Below, piece after piece: positions 19,695 to 28,275 of a stretch of DNA of 64,000 nt. Made by a program: the position numbers and the translations under genes. Each line of letters begins with the position of its first letter. The stretch's first letter is position 1. The stretch comes from Bacillus_BD oryzisoli. GTDB taxonomy: Bacteria; Bacillota; Bacilli; Bacillales; Cytobacillaceae. Location: contig NZ_CP137640.1 of the NCBI RefSeq assembly GCF_036670025.1, forward strand, positions 2,266,001 through 2,330,000, written 5' to 3'. The notes under the pieces are model-generated. The model had not been told where the DNA came from, did not search any database, and saw only the letters and a list, made by a program, of their open reading frames with translations.

Positions 19695-20873
19695 ATGGAA
19701 AAAATAAAAGTAGGAATTATCGGGACAGGGTTTATCGGACCAACACATATTGAAGCAATCAGAAGACTTGGATTCGTAGAAGTTGTGGCCTTAGCTGAGA
19801 CTAGCCAAGTACAAGCAGAACAAAAGGCTGAAGAATTGGGTATTCCAAAAGCCTATGGCGATTACCGCGAAATGCTTCGTGATAGCGAAATTCAAGTTGT
19901 TCATAACTGTACGCCAAACCATGTGCATTTCGCGATCAATAAAGAAATTATTTTAGCAGGTAAACATGTCGTTTCAGAGAAACCGCTTGCTATGAACAGC
20001 GAGCAATCAGCTGAACTGTTAGAATTGGCTAAAAAGCAAGGTGTTGTACATGGGGTAAATTTTAATTACAGACAGCATGCTAGTGTGCAAAATTTAAGAG
20101 CGAAAATTGCTAACGGTGACCTCGGAAAAGTAAATCTAGTTCACGGAAGCTATTTGCAGGATTGGCTGCTATATGAAACTGATTTCAACTGGCGTTTAGC
20201 GCCGGAAGTTGGCGGAAAATCACGCGCGGTGGCAGATATCGGTTCGCATTGGTGTGACACCGTTCAATTTGTTACCGGCAAAAAGATTGTGGAAGTGTTT
20301 GCCGATTTGGCAACGGTGATTCCAGTGAGAAAGAAAGCAAAAGGCAATGTGGCGACATTTAGCTCACAAACCGCAGAAGATGTTGAGTATGAAGATGTTC
20401 CTATCAATACAGAGGATTATGCATCGGTCCTTGTTCGATTCGAGGATGGATCAAGAGGAGTATTTACGGTTTCACAAGTAAGCGCAGGACGAAAAAATCG
20501 ATTAAGCTTTGAAATCGATGGCAGTAAGAGCTCTGCCTACTGGAATCAAGAAGAGCCTGAAAAACTATGGATGGGGCACAGGGATAAGCCGAATGAAATC
20601 CTTCTAGCCGATCCGGCACTGTTCGCACCTGAAGCAAGATCAGCCATCCATCATCCAGGAGGACATAACGAAGGCTGGCCAGATGCACTGAAAAATATGA
20701 TGTTAAATTATTATTCCTTCATACGTGATCGCAAAGATCCTTTAAAGGATCAATCTAATTTTGCTACATTCGAGGACGGTCATATTTCAATGGCTATTAC
20801 CGATGCCATTTTAGAAAGCCATGAACAGCAAAAATGGGTCAAGGTTCAGGTGAAAAAGGAGGTTTTAGTATGA
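19695..20873 (+). CDS. Gfo/Idh/MocA-family sugar dehydrogenase (LgdC-like candidate)
   Basis: A 392-residue oxidoreductase. ATG 19695 follows TTGGAGGAC, so I reject the 36-base longer frame. The Rossmann fold begins with IGTGFIGPTH, and the catalytic EKP motif is in HVVSEKPLAM. The C-terminal domain has the DIGSHWCD segment. Enzymes of this family use NAD(P) to oxidise or reduce sugar hydroxyls. It overlaps the next gene by four bases (ATGA). Two dehydrogenases and two TIM-barrel enzymes in one locus match the levoglucosan pathway, where LgdC reduces 3-keto-glucose to glucose; assigning that role here is inference. Confidence 0.75.
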   Translation: MEKIKVGIIGTGFIGPTHIEAIRRLGFVEVVALAETSQVQAEQKAEELGIPKAYGDYREMLRDSEIQVVHNCTPNHVHFAINKEIILAGKHVVSEKPLAMNSEQSAELLELAKKQGVVHGVNFNYRQHASVQNLRAKIANGDLGKVNLVHGSYLQDWLLYETDFNWRLAPEVGGKSRAVADIGSHWCDTVQFVTGKKIVEVFADLATVIPVRKKAKGNVATFSSQTAEDVEYEDVPINTEDYASVLVRFEDGSRGVFTVSQVSAGRKNRLSFEIDGSKSSAYWNQEEPEKLWMGHRDKPNEILLADPALFAPEARSAIHHPGGHNEGWPDALKNMMLNYYSFIRDRKDPLKDQSNFATFEDGHISMAITDAILESHEQQKWVKVQVKKEVLV

Positions 20874-21841
20874 AACTAGGTGTGTTTACAGTTCTATATC
20901 AAAATCTTCCTTTCGAAGGGATGCTCGATAAATTAGCTGAAATGGGCGTAGAGGCGGTTGAGTTAGGGACCGGTAACTATCCCGGAAATAGTCATTGTAA
21001 TCCGGAAGAATTGTTAGGGAATCCGGATAAAATCAGATCGTTCAAACGGGCGATTGAAAGCAGGGGATTAACCATCAGCGGACTAAGCTGTCATGGGAAC
21101 CCGCTTCATCCAAATGTAAAGGCTGCCAAAGACGCCCATGACGTATGGAGAAAAACGGTCTTACTGGCTGAGCAGTTAGAGGTGCCGGTTATCAATGGAT
21201 TTGCCGGATGTCCAGGAGATCATCCGGGTGCCAAGTTCCCAAACTGGGTGACGTGCTCTTGGCCTCCTGAATATACAGAAGTTTTAGAATGGCAATGGAA
21301 TGATGTGGTTATCCCGTATTGGAAAGAAGAAGCAAAGTTCGCGGAAAAGCATGGGATTCACCAAATCGCTTTCGAAATGCATCCTGGCTTTGTTGTGTAT
21401 AATCCGGAAACCTTACTCAAACTAAGAGAATATGCAGGACCAAACATCGGGGCAAACTTCGACCCAAGTCATTTGGTATGGCAAGGCATCGATCCGGTAG
21501 AAGCGATTAAAAAATTAGGCAGAGAAAATGCGATCTTCCATTTTCATGCTAAAGATACCTATTTAGACCAAGCCAATATCAAGGTGAATGGTGTTCTCGA
21601 TACGAAGCATTACAGTCAAGTATTGGATCGCTCATGGACCTTCCGCTCAGTTGGCTATGGCCATAACGAAAAAATGTGGAAAGATATGATCAGTACACTT
21701 CGTTCGGTAGGGTATGATTACGTGGTATCCATTGAACATGAAGATATGTTGGCGTCTATCGATGAAGGCTTAATGAAAGCAATCACACTGTTAAAAGGAA
21801 CGTTGTTTAAAGAGCAAGTATCGGAAATGTGGTGGGCTTAG
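20870..21841 (+). CDS. TIM-barrel sugar isomerase/epimerase-fold enzyme (LgdB-like candidate)
   Basis: A 323-residue AP-endonuclease-2/xylose-isomerase-like barrel. ATG 20870 follows AAAGGAGG and overlaps the upstream stop. Probable metal ligands are visible in conserved strands: E and H in IAFEMHPGF, D and H in NFDPSHLVWQG, H and D in FHFHAKDT and E in VSIEHED. In the levoglucosan pathway two such barrels (LgdB1/B2) perform elimination and hydration on 3-keto intermediates. Other possible roles are keto-sugar epimerisation or inosose metabolism. Confidence 0.75.
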   Translation: MKLGVFTVLYQNLPFEGMLDKLAEMGVEAVELGTGNYPGNSHCNPEELLGNPDKIRSFKRAIESRGLTISGLSCHGNPLHPNVKAAKDAHDVWRKTVLLAEQLEVPVINGFAGCPGDHPGAKFPNWVTCSWPPEYTEVLEWQWNDVVIPYWKEEAKFAEKHGIHQIAFEMHPGFVVYNPETLLKLREYAGPNIGANFDPSHLVWQGIDPVEAIKKLGRENAIFHFHAKDTYLDQANIKVNGVLDTKHYSQVLDRSWTFRSVGYGHNEKMWKDMISTLRSVGYDYVVSIEHEDMLASIDEGLMKAITLLKGTLFKEQVSEMWWA

Positions 21842-21892
21842 GGAAGCACAGGGACGGTTCTCATGCTTCGGAAGCATGAGAACCGTCCCCAT
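21842..21892. repeat. GGGACGGTTCTC palindrome (REP-like)
   Basis: GGGACGGTTCTCATGCTTC and its inverse GAAGCATGAGAACCGTCCC form a long perfect stem directly after the isomerase stop codon. A half copy is near 13830. Such GGGACGGTTCT palindromes recur in many Bacillaceae intergenic regions. In this position it would form a strong hairpin between two genes of one operon. Confidence 0.75.
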
Positions 21893-21925
21893 CCACCCAA
21901 TTAATAAAAAATAGGGGTGTTAAAA

Positions 21926-23248
21926 ATGAAAACGCTTGTAGGTCAAGAACGTACTTTAGGCGGTCTTCCAATGGGAGTGGTTTGGGGGTTTGTTGCAACG
22001 TTAATTTTTATGGCTGGTGACGGTCTTGAGCATGCATGGTTGTCTCCCTATCTGATTGAAAAGGGATTGACCGTTCAACAATCAGCCACTCTTTTTGCTG
22101 TTTATGGAGCGATCTTAGCTATCGCGTCTTATTTTTCTGGTGTACTCACCGAGATGTGGGGACCGAGGAAGGTAATGGTTATCGGTCTTGTTACTTGGTT
22201 AATCGGTCAGGTACTATTCATTGAATATGGTTTGAAGTTAAACAATTACGCTATTATGCTCCCGACTTATGGGATTCGTGGTTTAGGTTATCCTTTATTC
22301 TGCTACTCTTTCTTAGTGTGGGTTACTTATCGCAGTCCAGAGCGGATTCTGGCAACAGCTATAGGATTGTTCTGGGCAGCGTGGAGCGGCGGACTTTATG
22401 TTGTAGGAAGTTATTTTCCAGCTTACATGCTTCCGAAGATCGGATATATCGGTTTATTGTGGAGTGCTGTAGCTTGGGTGTTAGTCGGAGGAATTGTTGG
22501 TCTTATTGTAGTAAAAGGTGATGTAAAAAAGGAACAAAAGGGAGATCCAAAGGAAAAGCTAAAGAGCTTAATGAGTGGATTTACCATTTGTGTCGAACAG
22601 CCGAAAGTGGCGATCGGCGGCGTGGTTCGGATTATCAATTCAACAGGGATCGGTTCACTGCCAATCTTTTTCCCAATGTACTTGAAGTCCAATTACGGAT
22701 TCACAACTGAACAGTTTTTACAAATGTGGGGAACCATGTGGTTTGCAAATATAATCTTTAACCTAATCATTCCTTACATCAGTGATAAATGGTTGGGCTG
22801 GAGGAAAACCATTCAATGGCTTGGCAGCTTCGGTATGGGCGTTATGTTACTCGTCTTACTTTACACACCTGAAGTATTTGGCAGCAGTTTCTTGGCTTTA
22901 AATATTGCTGGTATTTTTATGGGAATTGTTCTTTGTGGTTTCGTTCCGCTTTCAGCATTGGTAGCATCACTTGCTCCTGAGAAAAAAGGATCGGCGATGG
23001 CGATTGTAAGCTTTGGTGCAGGAATGTCTTACTTTATCGCACCGGCAATCGTTGGGCTATTTATCGGACTTATCGGTGCAAAAGGGGTTATTTGGATTTT
23101 CGCAGGCACGTATTTCCTTGGTGCTTATTTAATGAAGTTTATGAAGCTTCCTTCCGAAGAAAATAATAAAAAAGAAATCGTATTAGAAAAACACGCAGGT
23201 AAGTTTTTTAGAAATGCGACCAATCAAATTAAGGGGGATGTACCATGA
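21926..23248 (+). CDS. MFS sugar transporter
   Basis: A 440-residue major facilitator with about 12 helices. ATG 21926 follows AGGGGTG; the GTG nine bases earlier lies within that ribosome binding site. The first cytoplasmic loop holds a motif-A-like VLTEMWGPRKVMV. An extended central loop (KGDVKKEQKGDPKEKLK) joins the two halves. It ends four bases into the next gene (ATGA). Context makes it the importer of the sugar handled by the flanking dehydrogenases and barrels. Confidence 0.8.
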   Translation: MKTLVGQERTLGGLPMGVVWGFVATLIFMAGDGLEHAWLSPYLIEKGLTVQQSATLFAVYGAILAIASYFSGVLTEMWGPRKVMVIGLVTWLIGQVLFIEYGLKLNNYAIMLPTYGIRGLGYPLFCYSFLVWVTYRSPERILATAIGLFWAAWSGGLYVVGSYFPAYMLPKIGYIGLLWSAVAWVLVGGIVGLIVVKGDVKKEQKGDPKEKLKSLMSGFTICVEQPKVAIGGVVRIINSTGIGSLPIFFPMYLKSNYGFTTEQFLQMWGTMWFANIIFNLIIPYISDKWLGWRKTIQWLGSFGMGVMLLVLLYTPEVFGSSFLALNIAGIFMGIVLCGFVPLSALVASLAPEKKGSAMAIVSFGAGMSYFIAPAIVGLFIGLIGAKGVIWIFAGTYFLGAYLMKFMKLPSEENNKKEIVLEKHAGKFFRNATNQIKGDVP

Positions 23249-23538
23249 TTATCATTCACGCAAACATAAAGGTGAATGAGCCTTATCGTGAAATATTCTT
23301 GGAAGAGGCAAGACTTGTAACAAAACAGTCACAAGCGGAGTCTGGAAATATTAGTTACCAATATTATGAAAATCCTGAAGAGGTGAACAGCTTTATCTTT
23401 GTTGAGAAATGGAATGATGAAGAAGCGATTCAACTGCATGAGGAAACCTCTCATTTTAAGAGATTTATTAATGTAGTTGAACCCATTGTTGCTGAACCTA
23501 TCCATGCAGAATTATTTGAGGCTTCAATAAAAAGATAA
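23245..23538 (+). CDS. Antibiotic biosynthesis monooxygenase (ABM) fold protein
   Basis: A 97-residue ferredoxin-like ABM/YgiN-type protein: IIHANIKVNEPYREIF, SGNISYQYYEN, FIFVEKWNDEEAIQLHEET and HFKRF. The His-Phe pair after the second helix is conserved in the family. It is translationally coupled to the MFS gene (ATGA overlap, GGGGGATGTACC upstream). ABM proteins include quinol monooxygenases and small dimeric enzymes of unknown role; why one sits in a sugar operon is not obvious. Confidence 0.75.
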   Translation: MIIIHANIKVNEPYREIFLEEARLVTKQSQAESGNISYQYYENPEEVNSFIFVEKWNDEEAIQLHEETSHFKRFINVVEPIVAEPIHAELFEASIKR

Positions 23539-23624
23539 TATTGAACAAACATAAGGTTTAACTCCGATCAATGTATCAGCTAAGGAAGCTTATCAGGTTA
23601 GTAAAGAAAGGTATGGATGAAAAA

Positions 23625-23804
23625 ATGAATCTGGAATTAAAAAATAAAACCGCACTTGTGACTGGTAAAGGTATTGGGAAAGCAATTGCCATGGCGTTTG
23701 CGGAAGAAGGTGCCAACGTTGTCATACATGTTGATAGTTCGCAAGGAAAGGGAACTATATTTACAATTTCCTTTCCTCCTACGCTTATCGTGAACAAATT
23801 GTGA
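23625..23804 (+). pseudogene. Junction of a short-chain dehydrogenase start and a histidine kinase tail
   Basis: From ATG 23625 the frame encodes MNLELKNKTALVTG and AIAMAFAEEGANVVIHV, the start of an SDR with the glycine loop shortened. At about 23733 it switches to DSSQGKGTIFTISFP, the last strand of a histidine kinase ATPase domain, and ends. Two unrelated gene ends were joined by deletion; no functional domain is complete. Confidence 0.6.
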
Positions 23805-23821
23805 CAATCGAATTTGGGTTG

Positions 23822-23850
23822 TTGCAAATTTATGTGTAATCGATTACAAT
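23822..23850 (+). promoter_or_regulatory. Promoter/operator O1 of the second sugar operon
   Basis: TTGCAA (23822-23827), a 17-base spacer and TACAAT (23845-23850), with TGTAATCGATTACA at 23835-23848. Same design as the two other promoters of the locus. Confidence 0.65.
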
Positions 23851-23965
23851 AAATCTTGTAAGCGATACAACATCTATTTTCTTGTCAGATAGTGAAGTCT
23901 AGTTATAGATAGGGATAATTCATTACTCTCTTATAGGAAACAGTATTTCATCTGTAAACAAAAAA

Positions 23966-23979
23966 TGTAATGGATTACA
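23966..23979. promoter_or_regulatory. Operator O2 (TGTAATGGATTACA)
   Basis: 131 bases after O1; exact reverse complement of the middle operator of the first operon. Confidence 0.55.
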
Positions 23980-24049
23980 TTAGGATTTTTTATTACTTTG
24001 CTTAAATATTAATATTATTGATGGTGAAGAGTAATGATTTTAGAGAAAA

Positions 24050-24063
24050 TGTAATCGATTACT
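24050..24063. promoter_or_regulatory. Operator O3 (TGTAATCGATTACT)
   Basis: 84 bases after O2, one mismatch at the last position, 80 bases before the start codon at 24143. Confidence 0.5.
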
Positions 24064-24142
24064 AACTTTGAAGAGCGTTTGCCTCGGTTTTTCTATGATG
24101 AAATATGGCACACTAAATTCCAAAAGATATGGAGGTAATTAA

Positions 24143-24964
24143 ATGAAATTAGGTTATCAAACAAATACTTGGGGCGGCGTAGTTGGTCATCCAGCGGGTG
24201 TTACTTCTGTTAAGGATTCTTACTACCTTGCTTACGGATCAACAGAAGAGGCATTAAAGGATATTTCCGAAGCTGGCTATGATGGCTTTGAAATCTTCGA
24301 TGGCAACTTGATGGAATATAAAGATAAAAAAGATGAGTTTTTAAAATTGATGAACGAGCATTCTTTAACTTTGGTTGGTGTTTATACAGGCGGGAACTTT
24401 ATTTTCCCTGATATTTTAGAAGAAGAATTAATAAAAATTGAAAGTGTAGCGTCATTCGCATCAGAAGTAGGTGCAGAGCATCTTGTGATCGGCGGCGGAG
24501 CAGTACGTGCAAACGGGATTCTTGAAAGTGATTATACCGCTCTTGGTAATGCGCTTAATAAAGTAGTAGAAATTGCTGAAAAATATCATCTTGTTGCAAG
24601 TTATCACCCTCATTTAGGAACGAATGTTCAGGCTCCTGAACAACTAGATAAATTAATGCCATTAACTAAAATTAATCTTTGCCCAGACACAGCTCATATC
24701 GAAGCAGGCGGTGGAGATCCTGTGGCTGTCATTAGAAAATATGTGGATCGTATCAAGTATGTGCATTTCAAAGATTATGCCAATGGAGATTTTTTACCAT
24801 TAGGTGAAGGGCATCAAAAATTTGATGAAATGGTTAAAGCATTAGAAGCGGCAAACTATGATGGCTGGATTACGGTTGAGTTAGACAGCTACCCAGATCC
24901 AAAACAAGGGGCTAAAATCAGCCGCAGCTATTTAAATCAATTTGATAAAGTAAATCAAGCATAA
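24143..24964 (+). CDS. TIM-barrel isomerase/dehydratase-fold enzyme, IolE-like (second LgdB candidate)
   Basis: A 273-residue AP_endonuc_2 barrel starting at an ATG with GGAGG nine bases upstream. Metal-site strands are visible: E in GFEIFDG, H in VASYHPHLGTN, D and H in NLCPDTAHIEAGG, H in YVHFKDY and E in ITVELDS. It resembles inosose dehydratase IolE, which eliminates water from a keto-cyclitol; a 3-keto-glycoside beta-elimination or hydration is chemically analogous. It is the first gene of the second operator-controlled unit and is followed 66 bases later by the second dehydrogenase. Confidence 0.78.
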   Translation: MKLGYQTNTWGGVVGHPAGVTSVKDSYYLAYGSTEEALKDISEAGYDGFEIFDGNLMEYKDKKDEFLKLMNEHSLTLVGVYTGGNFIFPDILEEELIKIESVASFASEVGAEHLVIGGGAVRANGILESDYTALGNALNKVVEIAEKYHLVASYHPHLGTNVQAPEQLDKLMPLTKINLCPDTAHIEAGGGDPVAVIRKYVDRIKYVHFKDYANGDFLPLGEGHQKFDEMVKALEAANYDGWITVELDSYPDPKQGAKISRSYLNQFDKVNQA

Positions 24965-25030
24965 ACGCTTCATCAATTAGGAATATCAAACTATTTAAAA
25001 ATAAGAAGATAATAGTGGGAGGATACTAAG

Positions 25031-26218
25031 ATGAAAAAATTAAACGTAGGTATGATCGGCGGAGGATTTATGGGTAAGGCGCATTCACTTGCATATGCAG
25101 GAATGCCAATGTTTTTCTGGCCAGCACCAGCAATTCCTCATCGCCATACAGTAGTTGACGTTAACGAAGGATTGGCTAAAGATGCGGCAGCAAGATTAGG
25201 CTTTGACAACTATGCTACAGATTGGAGAGAAGTTGTTAACAATCCGGAAATAGATGTGATTGATATCGTAACTCCAAATAATACTCACGCAGAGATTGCG
25301 ATTGCAGCTGCAAAAGCTGGAAAGCACATTATCTGTGAAAAGCCATTAGCATTAGGTGCTGAACAAGCGAAAGAAATGTTAGAAGCAGTAAAAGCAGCAG
25401 GTGTGAAACACGCGGTTGCGTTCAACTACAGAAGAACACCAGCTGTTGCCCTTGCAAAGAAATATATTGAAGAAGGAAGAATTGGTAAAGTTCTTAGCTT
25501 CCGTGGAACATACTTACAAGACTGGTCAGCTGATCCGAACTCTCCATTATCATGGCGCTTCCAAAAGAAAATCGCTGGGTCAGGTGCTCTAGGTGATATT
25601 GGTACACACGTAGTTGATTATGCCCGTTACCTTGTTGGCGAAATCACAGATGTAAATGCGATCACAAAAACATGGATTCCTGAAAGACCGATTCAAACTG
25701 GCGGCATTGACAAGTTAGGTACAGTAAAAGCCGGTGGCGACGATGTACCTAAAGCAGCTGTAGACGTTGATGATGAATTTATTACGATGGTTAAATTTGA
25801 TAATGGTGCAATCGGAACGATTGAAGCAACACGTAATGCGCATGGCCGCAACAACTTCCTAACTTTTGAGATTCATGGTGAAAAAGGTTCTTTATACTTT
25901 AACTATGAGCGCCGTGACGAACTTCAAGTTTGCTTCGCTGATGATCCAAGTGATGCAAAAGGATTTAGAACGGTTTACTCAGGACCAACTACTCCTTACG
26001 GTGAAGGGTTATGGCCAATCCCTGCTCTAGGTATCGGTTACGGCGAAACAAAGATCATTGAAACTTATGATTTCTTTAAAGCGATCACGGAAGGTACTGA
26101 ATTCTCACCTAACTTCAATGATGGCTACCAGATTGAATTAATCGCAGATGCGATTCTTGAATCAGCCGATAAGGGTCAATGGATTAATCTTGAAAAAACA
26201 GCTGCAGCTGTAAAATAA
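25031..26218 (+). CDS. Gfo/Idh/MocA dehydrogenase, levoglucosan dehydrogenase-like (LgdA candidate)
   Basis: A 395-residue enzyme, ribosome binding site GGGAGG. The Rossmann motif is IGGGFMGKAHSLAYAGMP, the catalytic EKP is in HIICEKPLAL, and substrate-side segments include FRGTYLQDWSADP, GDIGTHVVDYARYLVG and NAHGRN. From memory the whole pattern, including GMPMFFWPAPAIP near the N-terminus, closely resembles characterised bacterial levoglucosan dehydrogenases, which oxidise C3 of 1,6-anhydroglucose with NAD+. I could not align it here. A more general glycoside 3-dehydrogenase remains possible. Confidence 0.75.
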   Translation: MKKLNVGMIGGGFMGKAHSLAYAGMPMFFWPAPAIPHRHTVVDVNEGLAKDAAARLGFDNYATDWREVVNNPEIDVIDIVTPNNTHAEIAIAAAKAGKHIICEKPLALGAEQAKEMLEAVKAAGVKHAVAFNYRRTPAVALAKKYIEEGRIGKVLSFRGTYLQDWSADPNSPLSWRFQKKIAGSGALGDIGTHVVDYARYLVGEITDVNAITKTWIPERPIQTGGIDKLGTVKAGGDDVPKAAVDVDDEFITMVKFDNGAIGTIEATRNAHGRNNFLTFEIHGEKGSLYFNYERRDELQVCFADDPSDAKGFRTVYSGPTTPYGEGLWPIPALGIGYGETKIIETYDFFKAITEGTEFSPNFNDGYQIELIADAILESADKGQWINLEKTAAAVK

Positions 26219-26279
26219 TGAGAAAAAAGCGAATGCCCGCTCCTAGCTGGCTCTAGCTACACACACAACTCAAACTACG

Positions 26280-26312
26280 AAAAGAGGCTTCTCAATTGAG
26301 GAGCCTCTTTTG
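26280..26312 (+). terminator. Intrinsic terminator after the second dehydrogenase
   Basis: AAAAGAGGCTTCTC pairs with GAGGAGCCTCTTTT. It separates the dehydrogenase from the glucokinase, so the latter may depend on readthrough or a weak promoter. Confidence 0.8.
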
Positions 26313-26365
26313 TAAAGATGCCGCTTTTCGGAGCAGGAAAACATGAAGGAAATGAGTGAATCGTT

Positions 26366-27349
26366 ATGGGAGAAAATTGGCTAGTAGGTGTTGATATAGG
26401 TGGCACCACGATTAAAATGGCATTTATTAGTTTGTCTGGTGACATTATTTGTAGTTGGGAGATCGATACTAACATTAGTAATAAAGGCAAACACATACCC
26501 GCATCCATTGCGAAATCTATTGACGAAAAGTTGAAAGAATTCAATCAAACCAAAAATCAGTTAGTTGCAATCGGAGTTGGTGCGCCAGGCCCAGTGAATG
26601 AGGAGGACGGCTCCGTTGAAGTGGCAGTGAACCTGGGCTGGGAACGATTCCAATTACAGACTATCCTCGAGAGGGAAACATCTCTGCCGGTTGTTGTCGA
26701 CAACGATGCAAATATAGCAGCAATCGGTGAAATGTGGAAAGGTGCGGGTAAAGGGGTTAAAAACTTAATTTGTGTTACTTTAGGAACAGGTGTTGGTGGC
26801 GGAATTATCGTTAATGGCGAGGTTGTACATGGGGTAAATGGAGCCGGTGGTGAAATTGGCCATATGACTTCCGTACCGAAAAACGGAGCACCATGTAACT
26901 GCGGGAAATTAGGATGTCTGGAAACGGTAGCGTCAGCGACAGGAATGGTCCGCTTGGCAAGAGAAGAATTAGTTTCTTCAAATGAGAGTAGCTGTTTACG
27001 ACATTATAAGATACATCAAACCTTGTCCGCCAAGCACGTTTTTGATGCGGCGAAGGAGGGGGATGTACTTGCTAACCGAGTCGTTGAACAGGTTGCCTTT
27101 CATTTAGGATTCGCTCTTTCAAATTTAGCGAATGGCTTAAATCCTGAAACAATTGTGATTGGAGGCGGGGTTTCAAAAGCTGATGATACCTTGCTGCGAC
27201 CGTTGAAGGAGCAGTTTGTTCAATTTGCTTTTCCGAGAGTGGCACAAGGTGTCGAGATTGTGACTGCTACACTAGGTAATAACGCAGGGGTTATTGGTGG
27301 AGCTTGGCTGGCGAAGGAAAAAATGATCAATCAGCCTGTATTTCAATGA
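26366..27349 (+). CDS. ROK-family glucokinase
   Basis: A 327-residue sugar kinase. The phosphate-binding loop DIGGTTIKMA opens the protein; IGVGAPGPVN, the catalytic region VVDNDANIAAIGE and the glycine-rich LGTGVGGGIIVNGE follow. The ROK signature with zinc ligands is complete: GGEIGHMTS then CNCGKLGCLET. It phosphorylates glucose or a related hexose with ATP. A route ending in free glucose, as in levoglucosan degradation, would need exactly this step. Confidence 0.85.
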   Translation: MGENWLVGVDIGGTTIKMAFISLSGDIICSWEIDTNISNKGKHIPASIAKSIDEKLKEFNQTKNQLVAIGVGAPGPVNEEDGSVEVAVNLGWERFQLQTILERETSLPVVVDNDANIAAIGEMWKGAGKGVKNLICVTLGTGVGGGIIVNGEVVHGVNGAGGEIGHMTSVPKNGAPCNCGKLGCLETVASATGMVRLAREELVSSNESSCLRHYKIHQTLSAKHVFDAAKEGDVLANRVVEQVAFHLGFALSNLANGLNPETIVIGGGVSKADDTLLRPLKEQFVQFAFPRVAQGVEIVTATLGNNAGVIGGAWLAKEKMINQPVFQ

Positions 27350-27365
27350 TAATTCTTTTAAAAAG

Positions 27366-27397
27366 ACAAAGGCGAAAACACAGTCTTCGCCTTTGTT
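27366..27397 (+). terminator. Intrinsic terminator after the glucokinase
   Basis: ACAAAGGCGAA pairs with TTCGCCTTTGT; T-rich sequence follows. It closes the sugar locus. Confidence 0.75.
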
Positions 27398-27560
27398 CTA
27401 TTTACCATTTTCATTGTATATTTGAAATTACAAAAGTGAGAGTGCAGATTTATTCGTGATTTTAAAAAGACTTCTTTATTACTACGTGTGTAAGGATCCT
27501 ATATTATTTATACCGATTTGATGGCTTACTTAGTTTCTTTAGAAGTACTTCCGCTGCTAT

Positions 27561-27932
27561 TTGAAATGGGTTGCTAAACAAACAGAGTTCAACTTTTATT
27601 TAGCTTTGCTTCCGAAAGGGAATGGATTAATCCTACTTAAGCAAAATTTACAAGCTGCCTTAAATTGGATTGAATCGACCAAATGAGAATTTGAAGCAAT
27701 TCTTTGAAGGTCATCATCTTATTTTAGAGATCCTAAACCTTCATTCGATGCAAAAAGGAGAAGGATATAAGATCATGCAGAAGGTTATAAGTTTATCAAA
27801 AAAATAGATTCTCCTATCTGCTTATGGGCAGAAACAGAAGAGAACCTACAATACTTTGAGCGTTATGGATTTGAAAATTATGGGGCGTTAGGGGAAAATA
27901 ATGAAATTTTAATGGTTTTGCATAACAAATAA
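27561..27932 (+). pseudogene. Frameshifted partial copy of the GNAT-like gene at 9149
   Basis: Over 90% of bases appear to match 9298-9670 of the intact copy by eye. It lacks the first third and has frameshifts at about 27660 (bases missing in GCCTTAAATTGG) and about 27797 (extra/missing A in the CAAAAAAATAG run). The terminator that follows the intact gene is conserved at 27943-27970. Confidence 0.85.
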
Positions 27933-27942
27933 AGGGATTGAT

Positions 27943-27970
27943 TGAAGGCAGCTATTTAGCTGCTTTTTAT
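27943..27970 (+). terminator. Terminator following the GNAT-like pseudogene
   Basis: GCAGCTATTTAGCTGC followed by TTTTTATTG, the counterpart of 9684-9709. Confidence 0.75.
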
Positions 27971-28155
27971 TGTTTGCATTAAATTAGGAAATAAATTTAT
28001 GTTGCATCCTAGATTGTTGAATAAAAGTTGCTTTAACTGATTTTTGCTATAAGAATGTACCGCTTCCTTATGTTTTTTTAAAGCGTTTGTCACCTTTGCC
28101 ACCTTATTCACCAATTTGAGAGAAATGGATTTACAACATGAAGGATTTTGAGAGA

Positions 28156-28201
28156 TAAAAAAAGTCTAATTCCCTCCACATTTTTACCGAGGAATTAGAC
28201 A
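28156..28201 (-). terminator. Intrinsic terminator of the EamA gene
   Basis: On the minus strand GTCTAATTCC pairs with GGAATTAGAC and is followed by TTTTTTT. Confidence 0.8.
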
Positions 28202-28275
28202 AATGGTCTTCAACAATCGTGCCCGATTTCATGAAAATAAATACTTATTAATACTAAGAGAGTTCCATCAGTATA

